Assembly (NCBI GenBank): GCA_015060485.1
Contig: SUYI01000018.1
Coordinates: 1-64,000 of the forward strand
DNA length: 64,000 nt
Reading direction: 5' to 3'
DNA from: Prevotella sp.
Lineage (GTDB): Bacteria; Bacteroidota; Bacteroidia; Bacteroidales; Bacteroidaceae
The notes under the pieces are model-generated. The model made no database searches and was not told the origin of the DNA. It saw nothing but the letters and a program-made list of their open reading frames with translations. The position numbers were made by a program, and so were the translations under genes. This document shows positions 8,609 to 17,781 of the stretch, piece after piece. Every line of letters starts with the position of its first letter. Position 1 is the first letter of the stretch.

Positions 8609-10171
8609 ATGCAATCGAAGCAGTCTTTCATTGAGGGTTACAAGTGCTTCACTGATAATGTAGGAGCATACCTTGGTGGTGAGTTGTCACGTCTCAACAA
8701 TGAAGCCTATCTTGGTTCCATCCAAACGGAAATAGACAATCTGACTGAGGCGCTTAACGCATATAAAGGAAATGCCAATCCTCAACTGAAGGGACTTGCA
8801 GCAGAGGCATGGGAAACATATACCTTCAACATTGATGCAGCAGCCAAGCAATCTGTAGAAAGAGCAACACAAGTGCAGTCAACAGGGTTGGGATCAGTAG
8901 ATGTGTCAACTAGTTGGGGTGATGATTACAGTTTAAAGTTCTATAAGTCAGGCGACAAAAGTGCTTTTGCCCAAGGACATTCATTGGAATATGCCTATCA
9001 GCGATACATACATAACCTACAAGACGGTGTAGATATTCCTACCCGTGAAGAGTATCTGCGTCAAAGTGGCCTTGATCCAAATACAGATATGTCTCTCTGT
9101 ATGTATGAGGGACAAGCGCGTCTCATTCCATCAGACCAAATAAAAGATGCCATTGATGCACTTAACAAACGGATAATAAGGGAAATGAACAACCTCGATA
9201 ATCCTGACCGAATGGCTGTAGCAGAAAGGTTGATGCAAGTAAAAGATAAACTTACAGATCATATTTCGGGACCGAATGGTGAATATTCTATTCCTCTTAC
9301 AGAACATGAATCCCGAATACTTGCAGACCAAGCCAGAGAGGGGAAATTTGACCCTGCAAGATATGACATAACAGCAGCAAAGAAAGCTGATGCCCTTGTC
9401 ATCTGTGAGAATGCCATGAAAGCAGGGCTAAATGCTGCGTGGATTTCAGCTTTGCTCAAAACAGTTCCCGAACTTATTGCCGTCATAAAAAAGATGGTAA
9501 GGGATGGTGCTGTTGGTATTGAAGATTTTGAGAATGTCGGGAAAGCTGGAGTCTCTGGAGCCAAAGATGGTTTTGTCCGTGGCTTATTATGTGCATGGAT
9601 AACGTCATCTTCTCAACTTGGTCATTTGGGGAGCACGATGCAATCTGCTACCCAATCTGCTAATTTCGCCCCATGTATCGGAGTAGCTGTTGTCCTATTG
9701 TGTCAATCTGTGTCAGATGGAGTGAAATGTGCTAAAGGCGAGATTTCGACAAAGCAATATGCCTACAATATTGAACGTAGCTTATATGTTGGTGTTGGTG
9801 GTCTTGCAGGAGGGCTTGCTCTACAGGCTATTGTTGAAATCCCCGTAGTGTCTTATGCTGTAGGAAGCATGATAGGCTCATTGTTAGGTGGCCTTACATT
9901 CACCATCAAGGAAAGCGTAATGATGTCTCTTTGTGTCAAGAACGGCTATACGATATTTGGGCTGGTGGAGCAAGATTATACTATGCCTGATGAAGTAAGA
10001 AAGAAACTTGGCTTCCCTGTGTACGGTAAGGAGGAATACTATTTCAAAGAGTACAAACGGCAAACTTACGAGAAGCAGACCTATCATAAAAAGACATACG
10101 ATTGGCAAACAATCGACTGTATAATTCTGAAACGTGGAGTGATAGGATTCAGAAAGGTAGGATATGTATAG
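8609..10171 (+). CDS. Large glycine-zipper membrane-active protein, unknown family
   Basis: A 520-residue protein without a signal peptide. The soluble N-terminal half (residues 1-270) includes YKSGDKSAFAQGHS and CMYEGQARLIPSDQIKDAI. From about 270 there are amphipathic and hydrophobic helices, then a Gly-rich segment near 390-435 (GVGGLAGGLALQA, GSMIGSLLGGLTF) typical of membrane-inserting glycine zippers. Next comes FGLVEQDYTMPDEV and a basic Tyr/Lys tail with repeated KxTY units (about 480-500). I believe it belongs to a widespread uncharacterised family sharing the LVEQDY motif; pore formation is an inference. Last gene of the cassette, followed by a terminator. Confidence 0.7.
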   Translation: MQSKQSFIEGYKCFTDNVGAYLGGELSRLNNEAYLGSIQTEIDNLTEALNAYKGNANPQLKGLAAEAWETYTFNIDAAAKQSVERATQVQSTGLGSVDVSTSWGDDYSLKFYKSGDKSAFAQGHSLEYAYQRYIHNLQDGVDIPTREEYLRQSGLDPNTDMSLCMYEGQARLIPSDQIKDAIDALNKRIIREMNNLDNPDRMAVAERLMQVKDKLTDHISGPNGEYSIPLTEHESRILADQAREGKFDPARYDITAAKKADALVICENAMKAGLNAAWISALLKTVPELIAVIKKMVRDGAVGIEDFENVGKAGVSGAKDGFVRGLLCAWITSSSQLGHLGSTMQSATQSANFAPCIGVAVVLLCQSVSDGVKCAKGEISTKQYAYNIERSLYVGVGGLAGGLALQAIVEIPVVSYAVGSMIGSLLGGLTFTIKESVMMSLCVKNGYTIFGLVEQDYTMPDEVRKKLGFPVYGKEEYYFKEYKRQTYEKQTYHKKTYDWQTIDCIILKRGVIGFRKVGYV

Positions 10172-10201
10172 CCCATCATCATTCAGGTGGGCTTTCTTTT
10201 T
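10170..10201 (+). terminator. Intrinsic terminator of the six-gene cassette
   Basis: Stem AGCCCA (10170-10175) / TGGGCT (10188-10193) followed by TTCTTTTT. It overlaps the 3' end of the convergent minus-strand gene. Confidence 0.8.
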
Positions 10202-10697
10202 GCTCATATATCACCAGTTCCCTGTTAAGTTCAATCCGCTTATATTCCCCACGACCGCCATTGATATAATAGTTCTTCGCCGTCTCAACACCAACCGCCT
10301 TTTGAAAAGCATAGCGGATTCTCACACATTTCTCACTCATGGATGACTTTAGCGGATCTGTTACGTCGATGATGCTACGCTCAACCTTTTTCTTTGCCTG
10401 CGTCGATAGCTTCATTGCCCGATAGATGCCAGCCAGTTCTTCCCGATAATCTGGCAGTTCCTTGAAGCGTATGCCTTCAGGATGGTTAAGGAACAGAAGA
10501 TAGACGGCTTTGTGTATGGGTTCCATCTTTACCTCAATGTTTCCATAGTCGAGCAGAATAAGCCTGTAGTCTTTCGTTACTAACAGACGGCTTAGAGGTC
10601 TCTTTACCTCGAATAGCTCTCTAATTTCATTTTCACTCACTCCTTTTTCTCTCAGAAGTCTTACTAATCTCTCAATTTCTCGCTTAATGTGATCCAT
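10179..10697 (-). CDS. Conserved hypothetical protein of Bacteroidales
   Basis: Start chosen at the ATG giving MDHIKREIERLVRLLREKG; the upstream in-frame extension is Pro/Arg-rich and unlikely. The product (172 aa) is soluble with a basic helical N-terminus, a central LLLDYGNIEVKMEPIHKAVY-type strand region, and a C-terminus with RGEYKRIELNREL. I recall this as a Bacteroidetes protein of unknown function (MEP-hydrophobic-LFLNHPEGI core). It is monocistronic, convergent with the cassette and divergent from the secreted protein at 10921. Confidence 0.65.
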   Translation of the reverse strand: MDHIKREIERLVRLLREKGVSENEIRELFEVKRPLSRLLVTKDYRLILLDYGNIEVKMEPIHKAVYLLFLNHPEGIRFKELPDYREELAGIYRAMKLSTQAKKKVERSIIDVTDPLKSSMSEKCVRIRYAFQKAVGVETAKNYYINGGRGEYKRIELNRELVIYEQKESPPE

Positions 10698-10842
10698 AGG
10701 AATACATAGTTTTCGTGTCCTACTCAGTGGGGGAACAGGACGGGTTAATACTATGCTCCTGGTTCTTGCGAGCACTCAGACAGAGAGGTTAACCAACAGA
10801 GCCTTTCTATATAATATAATAGGTCATTCCACAAACTATGTG

Positions 10843-10876
10843 ATTTTGTTGGACGGTCAAAACTGCCGAACTTTGC
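10843..10876 (+). promoter_or_regulatory. Bacteroidales-type promoter
   Basis: A TTTTGTTGG -33-like box and GAACTTTGC as -7 (one mismatch to TAnnTTTG), separated by about 17-19 bp. It lies about 45 bp upstream of the start at 10921. Confidence 0.6.
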
Positions 10877-10920
10877 AACAAAGTTTCTTTAATTTAGGTC
10901 TTATTTTAATAGGTAATCGT

Positions 10921-12639
10921 ATGAAGAAAAAACTACTTTTAGGAATGGCGGTGCTGCTTTCAATGGCGGTATTACCGAGTTATGGGCAGGTTGATCCTGA
11001 TGAAGTATTTACTATCTTTGAGTGGGATTTTGCAAATGGTCAAGGAGATTTCACCACAATGCAAGATGTAGATATGATGTATGAAGGTGATGCTTCACAA
11101 TTACCCAGAGTTTGGCAGTATGATGATGAAAGGAAGTGTATGGTCGCTTCTTTTCAACATTCATCTATTTTCTATGCTGAGTTACGTTCTCCAAGTATTG
11201 ATTTAACTGATAAATTTTATTATGATGTGAAGTTGTCTTTTGAATATTCAACTAGTGACGGTTATGATGTTTATTGGAATACATATATAAACGCAATTTC
11301 TAAATCAGGCAATAATACAACTTGGGTTAGTGATATTAAACTCTATGAAGGAGAGAAGAACATAGACAAATTGGTAGGTGGAATGCTTTCTTTTTGGCTT
11401 GCAGTTAACTATAATGATTTACGAGGGAAACTGTATATCAAAAAGTTTAAGATTACAGGCAAGCACAAATATGGCAGAGTACCATTTACCAAAGTAGGAA
11501 CTATAAGTGCCATAAAGGAACTTGCAGAAAATACGCCTGTCGCTTACTGCAATAGCGATTTGGTTGTATTGTCCGATGAATCCAAACCCATCTTTGTGCG
11601 TGATGAAACTGGTGCTATGATGTTAGATGATGGCTTTTATGCTTATAGTGGCCGCATCGTCTCTGATACCATCTACGGAATATACACTAGAGAGCATGGC
11701 GTTACAGAGTTAAAAAATACAAGCGTAACATTAACTGGTGATGAATATGATGAAACTGGTAGGGCTGCAAGAAAAGTCATAAGTGAAGATGACTATTGGG
11801 ATAATGAATGTGAATATGTGGAAATGCCAATATCAGAAGCTGTTTATGTTGTCGATACTCTGAATATTTGGGGCATTGGTAACATCGAATGGTATGTACC
11901 CCACAATGAAAATACTATCATCAGAGGCTTTGTTTATCCTACTCCAGACCACAAGAAACGGTTTATTTGGAGTTCATGGGGCTGTGGAATGACTGTCTAT
12001 CTACCTGAATCTGGTACGAATGTGTTTACTCAACAGGACGTAGATAATAACATGAGATATTGTATAGAACGGCCATTAGAGAAAGATAAATGGTACACGC
12101 TTACATTGCCTGGTTCTACATGGTATATTTCTTCATCTAATTGTACGTTGGCAGAATTTGTATCTTCTGATGATGGAACTTTGGTTTTTCAAACGGTTAA
12201 TTCACTAGTGCCAGGAAAGCCGTATTTGGTAAAACCGAAAAACAATTTATCTAAAATAGAGGGTTATATCACTTTGAACGAGGCTACACCCCAAACTGTT
12301 AATGGTGGCGATTATAACTTTGTCGGCACACTTAATCCAGTTCAGCCTGCCGATGGTTCTTACTACTTATCAGCGAACAATACTATAAAGCCTCTTGCAT
12401 TAGGTGGCACAATAAATGCCTTCCGTGCTTATTTTGAGCCTGCCAGTCCTAATGCGGCAAAGGCCAGAGCTTTCAGTATCGACGGCATGACAACCGCCAT
12501 TGAAGATATTGTCGGAGGTGAAGAATTGCTTGGTCTGCCTCAGAAGATTTACACTGTTGGCGGTCAGTATGTCGGTGATGACCTCGACGCATTGCCAAAG
12601 GGTGTGTACTTAGTTAACGGAAAGAAAATCATTAAATAA
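10921..12639 (+). CDS. Secreted protein with type IX-like sorting tail
   Basis: Start at ATG 10921 because it opens a clear signal peptide (MKKKLLLGMAVLLSMAVLPS, cut near YGQ); the frame is open upstream but crosses the promoter. The 572-residue product has an N-terminal beta-sandwich-like region (FEWDFANGQGDFTTM) and later repeats of short strands. It ends KIYTVGGQYV...LPKGVYLVNGKKIIK, a C-terminal form that Prevotella-type type IX secretion substrates often carry. Likely surface exposed; ligand or activity unknown. Nine bases downstream is a small Gly-Gly peptide gene. Confidence 0.75.
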   Translation: MKKKLLLGMAVLLSMAVLPSYGQVDPDEVFTIFEWDFANGQGDFTTMQDVDMMYEGDASQLPRVWQYDDERKCMVASFQHSSIFYAELRSPSIDLTDKFYYDVKLSFEYSTSDGYDVYWNTYINAISKSGNNTTWVSDIKLYEGEKNIDKLVGGMLSFWLAVNYNDLRGKLYIKKFKITGKHKYGRVPFTKVGTISAIKELAENTPVAYCNSDLVVLSDESKPIFVRDETGAMMLDDGFYAYSGRIVSDTIYGIYTREHGVTELKNTSVTLTGDEYDETGRAARKVISEDDYWDNECEYVEMPISEAVYVVDTLNIWGIGNIEWYVPHNENTIIRGFVYPTPDHKKRFIWSSWGCGMTVYLPESGTNVFTQQDVDNNMRYCIERPLEKDKWYTLTLPGSTWYISSSNCTLAEFVSSDDGTLVFQTVNSLVPGKPYLVKPKNNLSKIEGYITLNEATPQTVNGGDYNFVGTLNPVQPADGSYYLSANNTIKPLALGGTINAFRAYFEPASPNAAKARAFSIDGMTTAIEDIVGGEELLGLPQKIYTVGGQYVGDDLDALPKGVYLVNGKKIIK

Positions 12640-12648
12640 TATAGCCCT

Positions 12649-12804
12649 ATGAAGAAAGAATATATGAAGCCCAATGTGAAAGTCATACAGTTGCAGCACC
12701 AATGTCAAATTTTGGCTGGAAGTGGCGGTGTTCGTGGTGTTCGTGGTCTGAGTGATGACTTCAACGTTAGCGATGAAGAAGGCACGGGCGAAGATGCTTG
12801 GTAG
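12649..12804 (+). CDS. 51-residue peptide with LAGSGG leader-like motif
   Basis: ATG 12649, TAG 12802-12804. The N-terminal part (MKKEYMKPNVKVIQLQHQCQ) leads to ILAGSGG, then an acidic C-terminus (VSDEEGTGEDAW). Short Bacteroidales peptides with this layout (MKK-x-Y-x-KP, then LLAGSGG) are familiar to me as conserved but uncharacterised; the Gly-Gly looks like an export-leader cleavage site. Sits 9 bp after the secreted protein gene and just before a terminator, so co-transcribed. Confidence 0.65.
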   Translation: MKKEYMKPNVKVIQLQHQCQILAGSGGVRGVRGLSDDFNVSDEEGTGEDAW

Positions 12805-12815
12805 AAAAAAGAAAC

Positions 12816-12853
12816 GGAGGGGGATTTGAAAGAAAGTCTCCCTCCATCTTTTG
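12816..12853. terminator. Bidirectional terminator
   Basis: Stem GGAGGGGGA / TCTCCCTCC around a 12-nt loop. An A-rich run to the left becomes a T-run for minus-strand transcripts, and TCTTTT lies to the right. It would end both the 10921-12804 unit and the minus-strand operon ending at 12898. Confidence 0.75.
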
Positions 12854-12897
12854 AAAAAAAAAGAGAAACAGCAGAAAACTCTACCATTTCTCTAAAG

Positions 12898-13614
12898 TCA
12901 AATAGTCCATAACTTTTCTGTGGCTTGATAGGTCTTGGTTAGGCTAACGCTGTTGGTGATAGTCTTTTGCCACACAGCGGAAAAATCACCTGGCATATTG
13001 TACTCACTGATATAGACTGTATGGCCATCACGCTTCATCTGTCTTACCCAATCATAAAATCTATCATAGTCAAAATCCTTGGCTGTAGTATAAGATGACG
13101 TGCCTCGATAGGGTGGGTCATAATATACCAGTGAGGCTTTCGGCATAGAGATACATTCATAACTACCACATTGCCACTCAACCCCCATCAAGAAAGGAAG
13201 CTGCTTGTTTGTGTTCCTGATATTCTCATTGATGTAGTCTCTGCCTTTATGGTTGTGAGAGGAATAGCCACCATCAAAGAACCTCCCATTTCTCGACCCA
13301 TGAAATCCAATAAAGCCGATAAGAGCATCTTCATACTTGCCATCGTTCTTATGCCAGGAGTCACGAACTTTGTCATAGAACGACTTTTCAATCCTTGTGG
13401 GTGGTTGCCAATTTGTTGTCGTGAGCTTTGACCACATGGCTATGAGAAAACGGTTGTTGTCATTCGCTATTCTCTTATAATCAGGAGGTATATTCTGAAT
13501 GACAGAACAACCGCCACAAAATCCGTCAACAAAGGCTTGGTCAGGGCGCATAGCATTTAGCATTATTGGCAGAATCTCATTAACTATTCTCGCCTTCGAT
13601 CCTTGATATTTCAT
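12898..13614 (-). CDS. D12-class DNA adenine N6-methyltransferase
   Basis: Dam/D12-like methyltransferase that transfers a methyl group from SAM to adenine in DNA. The N-terminal KYQGSKARIV is the SAM-binding start, VDGFCGGCSVIQN is motif I-like, and LVYYDPPYRGTSSY contains the catalytic DPPY (motif IV). Length 238 is short but complete for element-borne Dam-like enzymes. Its first 35 bp overlap the upstream GIY-YIG gene, so translation is probably coupled. It could protect the element from host restriction; no cognate classical restriction gene is present. Confidence 0.93.
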   Translation of the reverse strand: MKYQGSKARIVNEILPIMLNAMRPDQAFVDGFCGGCSVIQNIPPDYKRIANDNNRFLIAMWSKLTTTNWQPPTRIEKSFYDKVRDSWHKNDGKYEDALIGFIGFHGSRNGRFFDGGYSSHNHKGRDYINENIRNTNKQLPFLMGVEWQCGSYECISMPKASLVYYDPPYRGTSSYTTAKDFDYDRFYDWVRQMKRDGHTVYISEYNMPGDFSAVWQKTITNSVSLTKTYQATEKLWTI

Positions 13615-14515
13615 TCTTATCTATCTTTTTGTACTTATATCCACGCTTAGTTGTATTGCCGTTCTCGATGCTGTACTTTATAGAGCCAGCACCATCACCA
13701 GTTTTCTTTGAGGCATCAAGCATTGTGGTAAAATCTTCCGTTGTACCATCCTTGACACAGATAGCTTTAACAGCAGTACCATTGGCTTGCTGAATGAGCT
13801 TCAATTTGGCTCTGGCATCTTCTGGCATTTGTTTTCCTTTCCAATAGCCACCGCCATTCTTCTTGACCCATTCCTTTGCACCTTCAGTAGCAGCAACAGG
13901 CTCTTTACCTTTCATTCTTTCACTTTGTTTTTTGTTCATGGCCTCAGTACGTTTCTTACCTGAATTACCAGCAGAGATTTTCGCCTTTGCCTCGTCTGAA
14001 TGTTTACGTCCTTTTTGCAATTCACTGATCCGTTTCTTTGTTTCTTCTGTATGCTTGAAGCCTTCTCTGGCTTTGTTTCGTCTGGCAATTTCATCTTCAC
14101 TTATCTTTTGGCCATACCTACCAGTACCACCGTGATTGCTGTTGAAACCATGCTCTACGGAATCAAACTCCTTGATAAAATGCTTCTCTCGTTCCTCCAG
14201 TTTGTCAACGAGCCTGTCAATATCTTCATCATAGTGTGTTTCTAAAATAGCATAATCAAAACTGTCTATGCCGTAATGTTTCCTGGCATCGTTAATCTTT
14301 TGGGCTGCATAGTCGTTATTATCGCTGTTCCATCTGCTACGTCTTATCGTTTCCTCGGCAGTGCAACCTACATATTTCCAACCATCCTTTTTGTCGTTTG
14401 GTGCTGAAAGAGTGTAAGTATAAACCACACCTTCCCAGCCTTTTTCATCGACCCACTTCAAATATTCTTTTTTATGTGGGTGCTTAATTCCTATAATGTC
14501 ATTTTTGTCTTTCAT
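13580..14515 (-). CDS. GIY-YIG endonuclease with NUMOD repeats
   Basis: The N-terminal GIY-YIG-like module reads VVYTYTLSA...KYVGCTAEETIRRSRW (about residues 30-65), with supporting Arg and a downstream Glu (LEEREKHFIKEFDS). The middle contains NUMOD3-type DNA-binding repeats (GFKHTEETKKRISELQKG, GRKHSDEAKAKISAG). The C-terminal part resembles NUMOD1-like segments (FTTMLDASKKTG). This architecture is that of phage-type homing or stand-alone nucleases. It begins 4 bp after the primase-like gene stop and overlaps the methylase start by 35 bp. Confidence 0.88.
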   Translation of the reverse strand: MKDKNDIIGIKHPHKKEYLKWVDEKGWEGVVYTYTLSAPNDKKDGWKYVGCTAEETIRRSRWNSDNNDYAAQKINDARKHYGIDSFDYAILETHYDEDIDRLVDKLEEREKHFIKEFDSVEHGFNSNHGGTGRYGQKISEDEIARRNKAREGFKHTEETKKRISELQKGRKHSDEAKAKISAGNSGKKRTEAMNKKQSERMKGKEPVAATEGAKEWVKKNGGGYWKGKQMPEDARAKLKLIQQANGTAVKAICVKDGTTEDFTTMLDASKKTGDGAGSIKYSIENGNTTKRGYKYKKIDKNEISRIEGENS

Positions 14516-14519
14516 TTGA

Positions 14520-15587
14520 TTAAGGATTAAAAGGATTATTCGCTCTCAGGGTCTCGATACGCTTTTGTTTTCCATTCATACGAAGTTGAAAAACGAAAGA
14601 ACGATATTGCCCCCAAGCATCTTCATTCGTATTATAGCAGTAGTTGACCATACTTATAATGTCATTCTCCGCTATTCCATGTCGGCCAAAGGTATTCACA
14701 AGCTGATTGATAGCAGCATCAACAAGAATACCAACCTCACAGAATGTCTTTGCTCTGGCTAATATGGATTTGTGTCTGTGGTCATCAGCATAAGCATCGG
14801 GAAACTGTTTATCCCACTTCTTTCTGAGATAGTCCATCAGGGAAGAATCTGCATCCCTCTTTAATTCCAATGCTGAACGCTCTTTAGTATCAATAATAGT
14901 ATGCAGTATCATTTGGTCGGGTGTGTGGATAAATGCCTTTTGAGTGCTGCCTTCAACATACTTGCCTGTAGTCCTTTTCACTGGTTTAGAAACCGCTATT
15001 GAATAGTCTGGCGTAAAGTGATATGGTTCTAGTGCCTGGTCTGTGTTGATGAACAAGTCAGGATCATAACTCACAAAGCAAGTTCGGCTGATATTTCCAC
15101 ACTTCATATCAAACTGAGGCGTTTTAGGGAACAGGTCTCGCTTAATCTGCAAGAACATTCTTCCATGTTCCGAAGGATCGGCGTTATCATGTATCAATAT
15201 CGCCTTGACACCTAAACCGCTTGGAGATTCAAATACAGCCCATAAATGAAGCCGTGTAGCATACTGGATTAACAGCTTCTTGAAGTCCAAAGCATCCTCC
15301 CTTGTGGCGAAGTGGTCAAAGTCTGCAACCATCAAGTTAGAATATTCCTGAAGGTTGGCTAAGTCATCATTTCTATGGGTAAGGACACCAGAGACAGCAA
15401 ACATAGGGAGTTTCTTCTTTTCCTCTTTGTACTGTTCAATACTATGCTGATTCCTGACAATATCAATCTGCTGCTGATATTTGCCATTCTTTATGTCTGC
15501 CAACACCTCAGACAGAGTACAATAAATCGTACTCTGAGAATCCTTTGCTGACAGATAATAACTGATTTTTTCTTTAATTGTAGTCAT
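14520..15587 (-). CDS. BT4734/VirE-N-type primase-like protein
   Basis: Start chosen at the ATG giving MTTIKEKISYYLSAKD. The sequence KLPMFAVSGVL, LMVADFDHF, WAVFESPSGLGVKAI and SRTCFVSYDPDLF matches my memory of the BT4734/BF3469 N-terminal domain found in Bacteroidetes mobile elements. It is related to the archaeo-eukaryotic primase fold, with the Asp of ADFD as a likely metal ligand. The product (355 aa) ends in a helical domain (HGIAENDIISMVNYCYN). It lies between the helicase and the nuclease and presumably primes element replication. Confidence 0.8.
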   Translation of the reverse strand: MTTIKEKISYYLSAKDSQSTIYCTLSEVLADIKNGKYQQQIDIVRNQHSIEQYKEEKKKLPMFAVSGVLTHRNDDLANLQEYSNLMVADFDHFATREDALDFKKLLIQYATRLHLWAVFESPSGLGVKAILIHDNADPSEHGRMFLQIKRDLFPKTPQFDMKCGNISRTCFVSYDPDLFINTDQALEPYHFTPDYSIAVSKPVKRTTGKYVEGSTQKAFIHTPDQMILHTIIDTKERSALELKRDADSSLMDYLRKKWDKQFPDAYADDHRHKSILARAKTFCEVGILVDAAINQLVNTFGRHGIAENDIISMVNYCYNTNEDAWGQYRSFVFQLRMNGKQKRIETLRANNPFNP

Positions 15588-15782
15588 TTTGATAATTGAG
15601 TTAAAGGAGAACAGATGCTTCGCCCTGTTCAATGTGTGAGACAGTACCATACATTGAACCCAGCGAAGTTGGGTTGTCTGATATGTCTATGTCTATTATT
15701 TTAGTGCCGTCAAATAGCTTCTTATAATATATTATTATGTGGCCATTTTGACGGCAGTAGGTGGTAATTACTGCCGTCTATT

Positions 15783-17492
15783 TCATTGTACTATATTCAA
15801 TGCAATACCTATCTTCTGGAGATTCTTTATCAATGGTTGATAGTTGCAGCTTTTAGGGGTTTTTCCAATGGGGATTAACTCATACAAATCACGGACTGTA
15901 AAACTGATAGCATAATCCTGGCTATGCTTTATTGCAATTCCAAGATTCGTGTCATATTTGGTTAGCTCAATGATATTAGGAATAACTTTCTTGTTGACAT
16001 TCTTCTTTATCAGTTTTTCTTCAAGCGGTGAAACTTCCGGCTGTAATATGTTTGTGTTCTTGTTAAAATACACATCGAGAGCATCAATCAATTTCTGTTC
16101 GTAGTCTGTTGTATAGAACACATTATAGTCACGTCCTGTCTGAAAGTTATGCCGTCTTATACCAATTCTACAGAGTAATTGGATAAAGTACCATGCCTTA
16201 TGCCCCATGTTGGAGGTTGCAGTTCCGTAGCAATCTTGAAATTTTGCAGTGTCAGCGTTTATGATATTCCACCTTCCCCAGAGAATGATATTATCAAAAT
16301 CCCTGTATTCATTTGTGGACTTCGTTTTTGTAGAGCCGAAATAGGTTATCTCGAAAGTCTTGTCTGGAACGACTTTCATTAGCCGTCGAATGTCATCAAC
16401 GAATGGCGATATATCTTTATCTTCGTCATCCCTTGCATTTGTTCCGACGGTCTGCCATACAACTACAAGCGTTTTTCCATCACAGCTATTCACAATGTCT
16501 GAGATACTATTAGCCACCCACTGTTTTTCATCATCAGTATAGGCTTCATATCTCCTTTTGTTTATAGGTATTGGCATAAATCTCATACCAGCATCATACT
16601 TATGCTGAATATCCAACACTTGAAAGCTGTCTGATCCTGAGAATAAGACATCGCCAGCCCCTTCGTAAATCAGGATATGGGTATTAACGTGTTCCTGGTT
16701 CAAGTCAACAGGTCTGAAAGTGATAGTAAATTCTTCATCATCTGTCAGCATCCACCTGTTGTAATAATGGGGAATAAGATTCAATACAACTTCTCGCTTC
16801 TTTCTGTTTATCTCTACATCATCCAAGAAGAAGCTGCTTTTGGTGCCCTTCAGGAACATATCATATCTACTGGCTATCTCGTCTCGATCATAACAGTGCC
16901 AGCGGCCATGACTGTCTTTCTCGCCAAACAGCCCCAAGATATACTTAGGCAGCTTAACAAACGGCTTTATATATGTTGGGGTCTCGTCAAAGATGACATA
17001 CTGGCGCAAGTCCTGACGTTCCATGAGCTTGCAGAAGTCACCATCAAATGCAGGCTCGTCGCCATCAGGATTATAAACGAGAAAGTAATTTATAAGGTCA
17101 GTCCAAAATCTGACGTGTGTAAGTAGTATGATTTTCTTCTTTGTCAGCAGGGAAGGGTCGTGTCGATACCTGATTAAATCGTCTCTATCCATCTGGTCGC
17201 TGCTTATACATACTACGTCATCATCATGCAGGCCATCTTCACCGCATAAGTTCCGTAATATCCACAAGTGCATTTTCTGTAGTTCTGAGATAGAATTAAC
17301 ACAGTACATAATGCCCCTGTCTGCTTTTTGACGGATTAAAGACTTGATGCTCTCAGTCTTTCCAGAACCGCATCCTGTAGAAACGACATAACAACCGCCC
17401 TCGTCTGGCACTTGTATTTCGCCATTCGCCAAGTGGATAGTAAAACCGCTATCCCCATCATTCGGCGTTATTGTATAAAGTTCTTTTTCCAT
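15783..17492 (-). CDS. Superfamily 2-like helicase/ATPase of the mobile element
   Basis: A 569-residue ATPase. Walker A VVSTGCGSGKTESI (about residues 36-49), a Walker B variant YVIFDETPTY (DETP instead of DEAD), TLVVVWQTVG as a motif III/IV-like strand, and QLLCRIGIRR near the C-terminal third as a motif VI-like Arg segment. The pattern fits element-encoded replication helicases that accompany BT4734-type primases. A 195-bp gap, with low-complexity AT sequence near 15720, separates it from the primase-like gene. Confidence 0.8.
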   Translation of the reverse strand: MEKELYTITPNDGDSGFTIHLANGEIQVPDEGGCYVVSTGCGSGKTESIKSLIRQKADRGIMYCVNSISELQKMHLWILRNLCGEDGLHDDDVVCISSDQMDRDDLIRYRHDPSLLTKKKIILLTHVRFWTDLINYFLVYNPDGDEPAFDGDFCKLMERQDLRQYVIFDETPTYIKPFVKLPKYILGLFGEKDSHGRWHCYDRDEIASRYDMFLKGTKSSFFLDDVEINRKKREVVLNLIPHYYNRWMLTDDEEFTITFRPVDLNQEHVNTHILIYEGAGDVLFSGSDSFQVLDIQHKYDAGMRFMPIPINKRRYEAYTDDEKQWVANSISDIVNSCDGKTLVVVWQTVGTNARDDEDKDISPFVDDIRRLMKVVPDKTFEITYFGSTKTKSTNEYRDFDNIILWGRWNIINADTAKFQDCYGTATSNMGHKAWYFIQLLCRIGIRRHNFQTGRDYNVFYTTDYEQKLIDALDVYFNKNTNILQPEVSPLEEKLIKKNVNKKVIPNIIELTKYDTNLGIAIKHSQDYAISFTVRDLYELIPIGKTPKSCNYQPLIKNLQKIGIALNIVQ

Positions 17493-17493
17493 A

Positions 17494-17718
17494 TCACTGT
17501 TTCTTTTGTTTTTCAGGACGATCTTCTATAACATACCAATCATCCTTGTGGACGTAGCCAACAAGATACTGAAGGTATGATTCAACAGCATCTTCATCAA
17601 AGAAATCTTCGTCGAAGTCTGGTTCCTCAGATTTCCATTGAGCAAATTCTTTCTTTATCTGCTCTACCAACAAAGAAGTCCTCTTTATTTCCTTGCAATA
17701 TGCACTTTGTTCATTCAT
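17494..17718 (-). CDS. Small acidic protein (74 aa)
   Basis: Ends 2 bp before the helicase start, so translationally coupled. The sequence has a helical N-terminus (SLLVEQIKKEFAQWKSEEP) and acidic DFDEDFFDEDAVESYLQYL. No known domain. It could be a helicase accessory factor by position. Confidence 0.55.
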   Translation of the reverse strand: MNEQSAYCKEIKRTSLLVEQIKKEFAQWKSEEPDFDEDFFDEDAVESYLQYLVGYVHKDDWYVIEDRPEKQKKQ

Positions 17719-17781
17719 ATCTTCATCTTTTAATAATTGTAGTGGAGCCAGTTACTATTAAGACAAATGACTCCCCTATAG

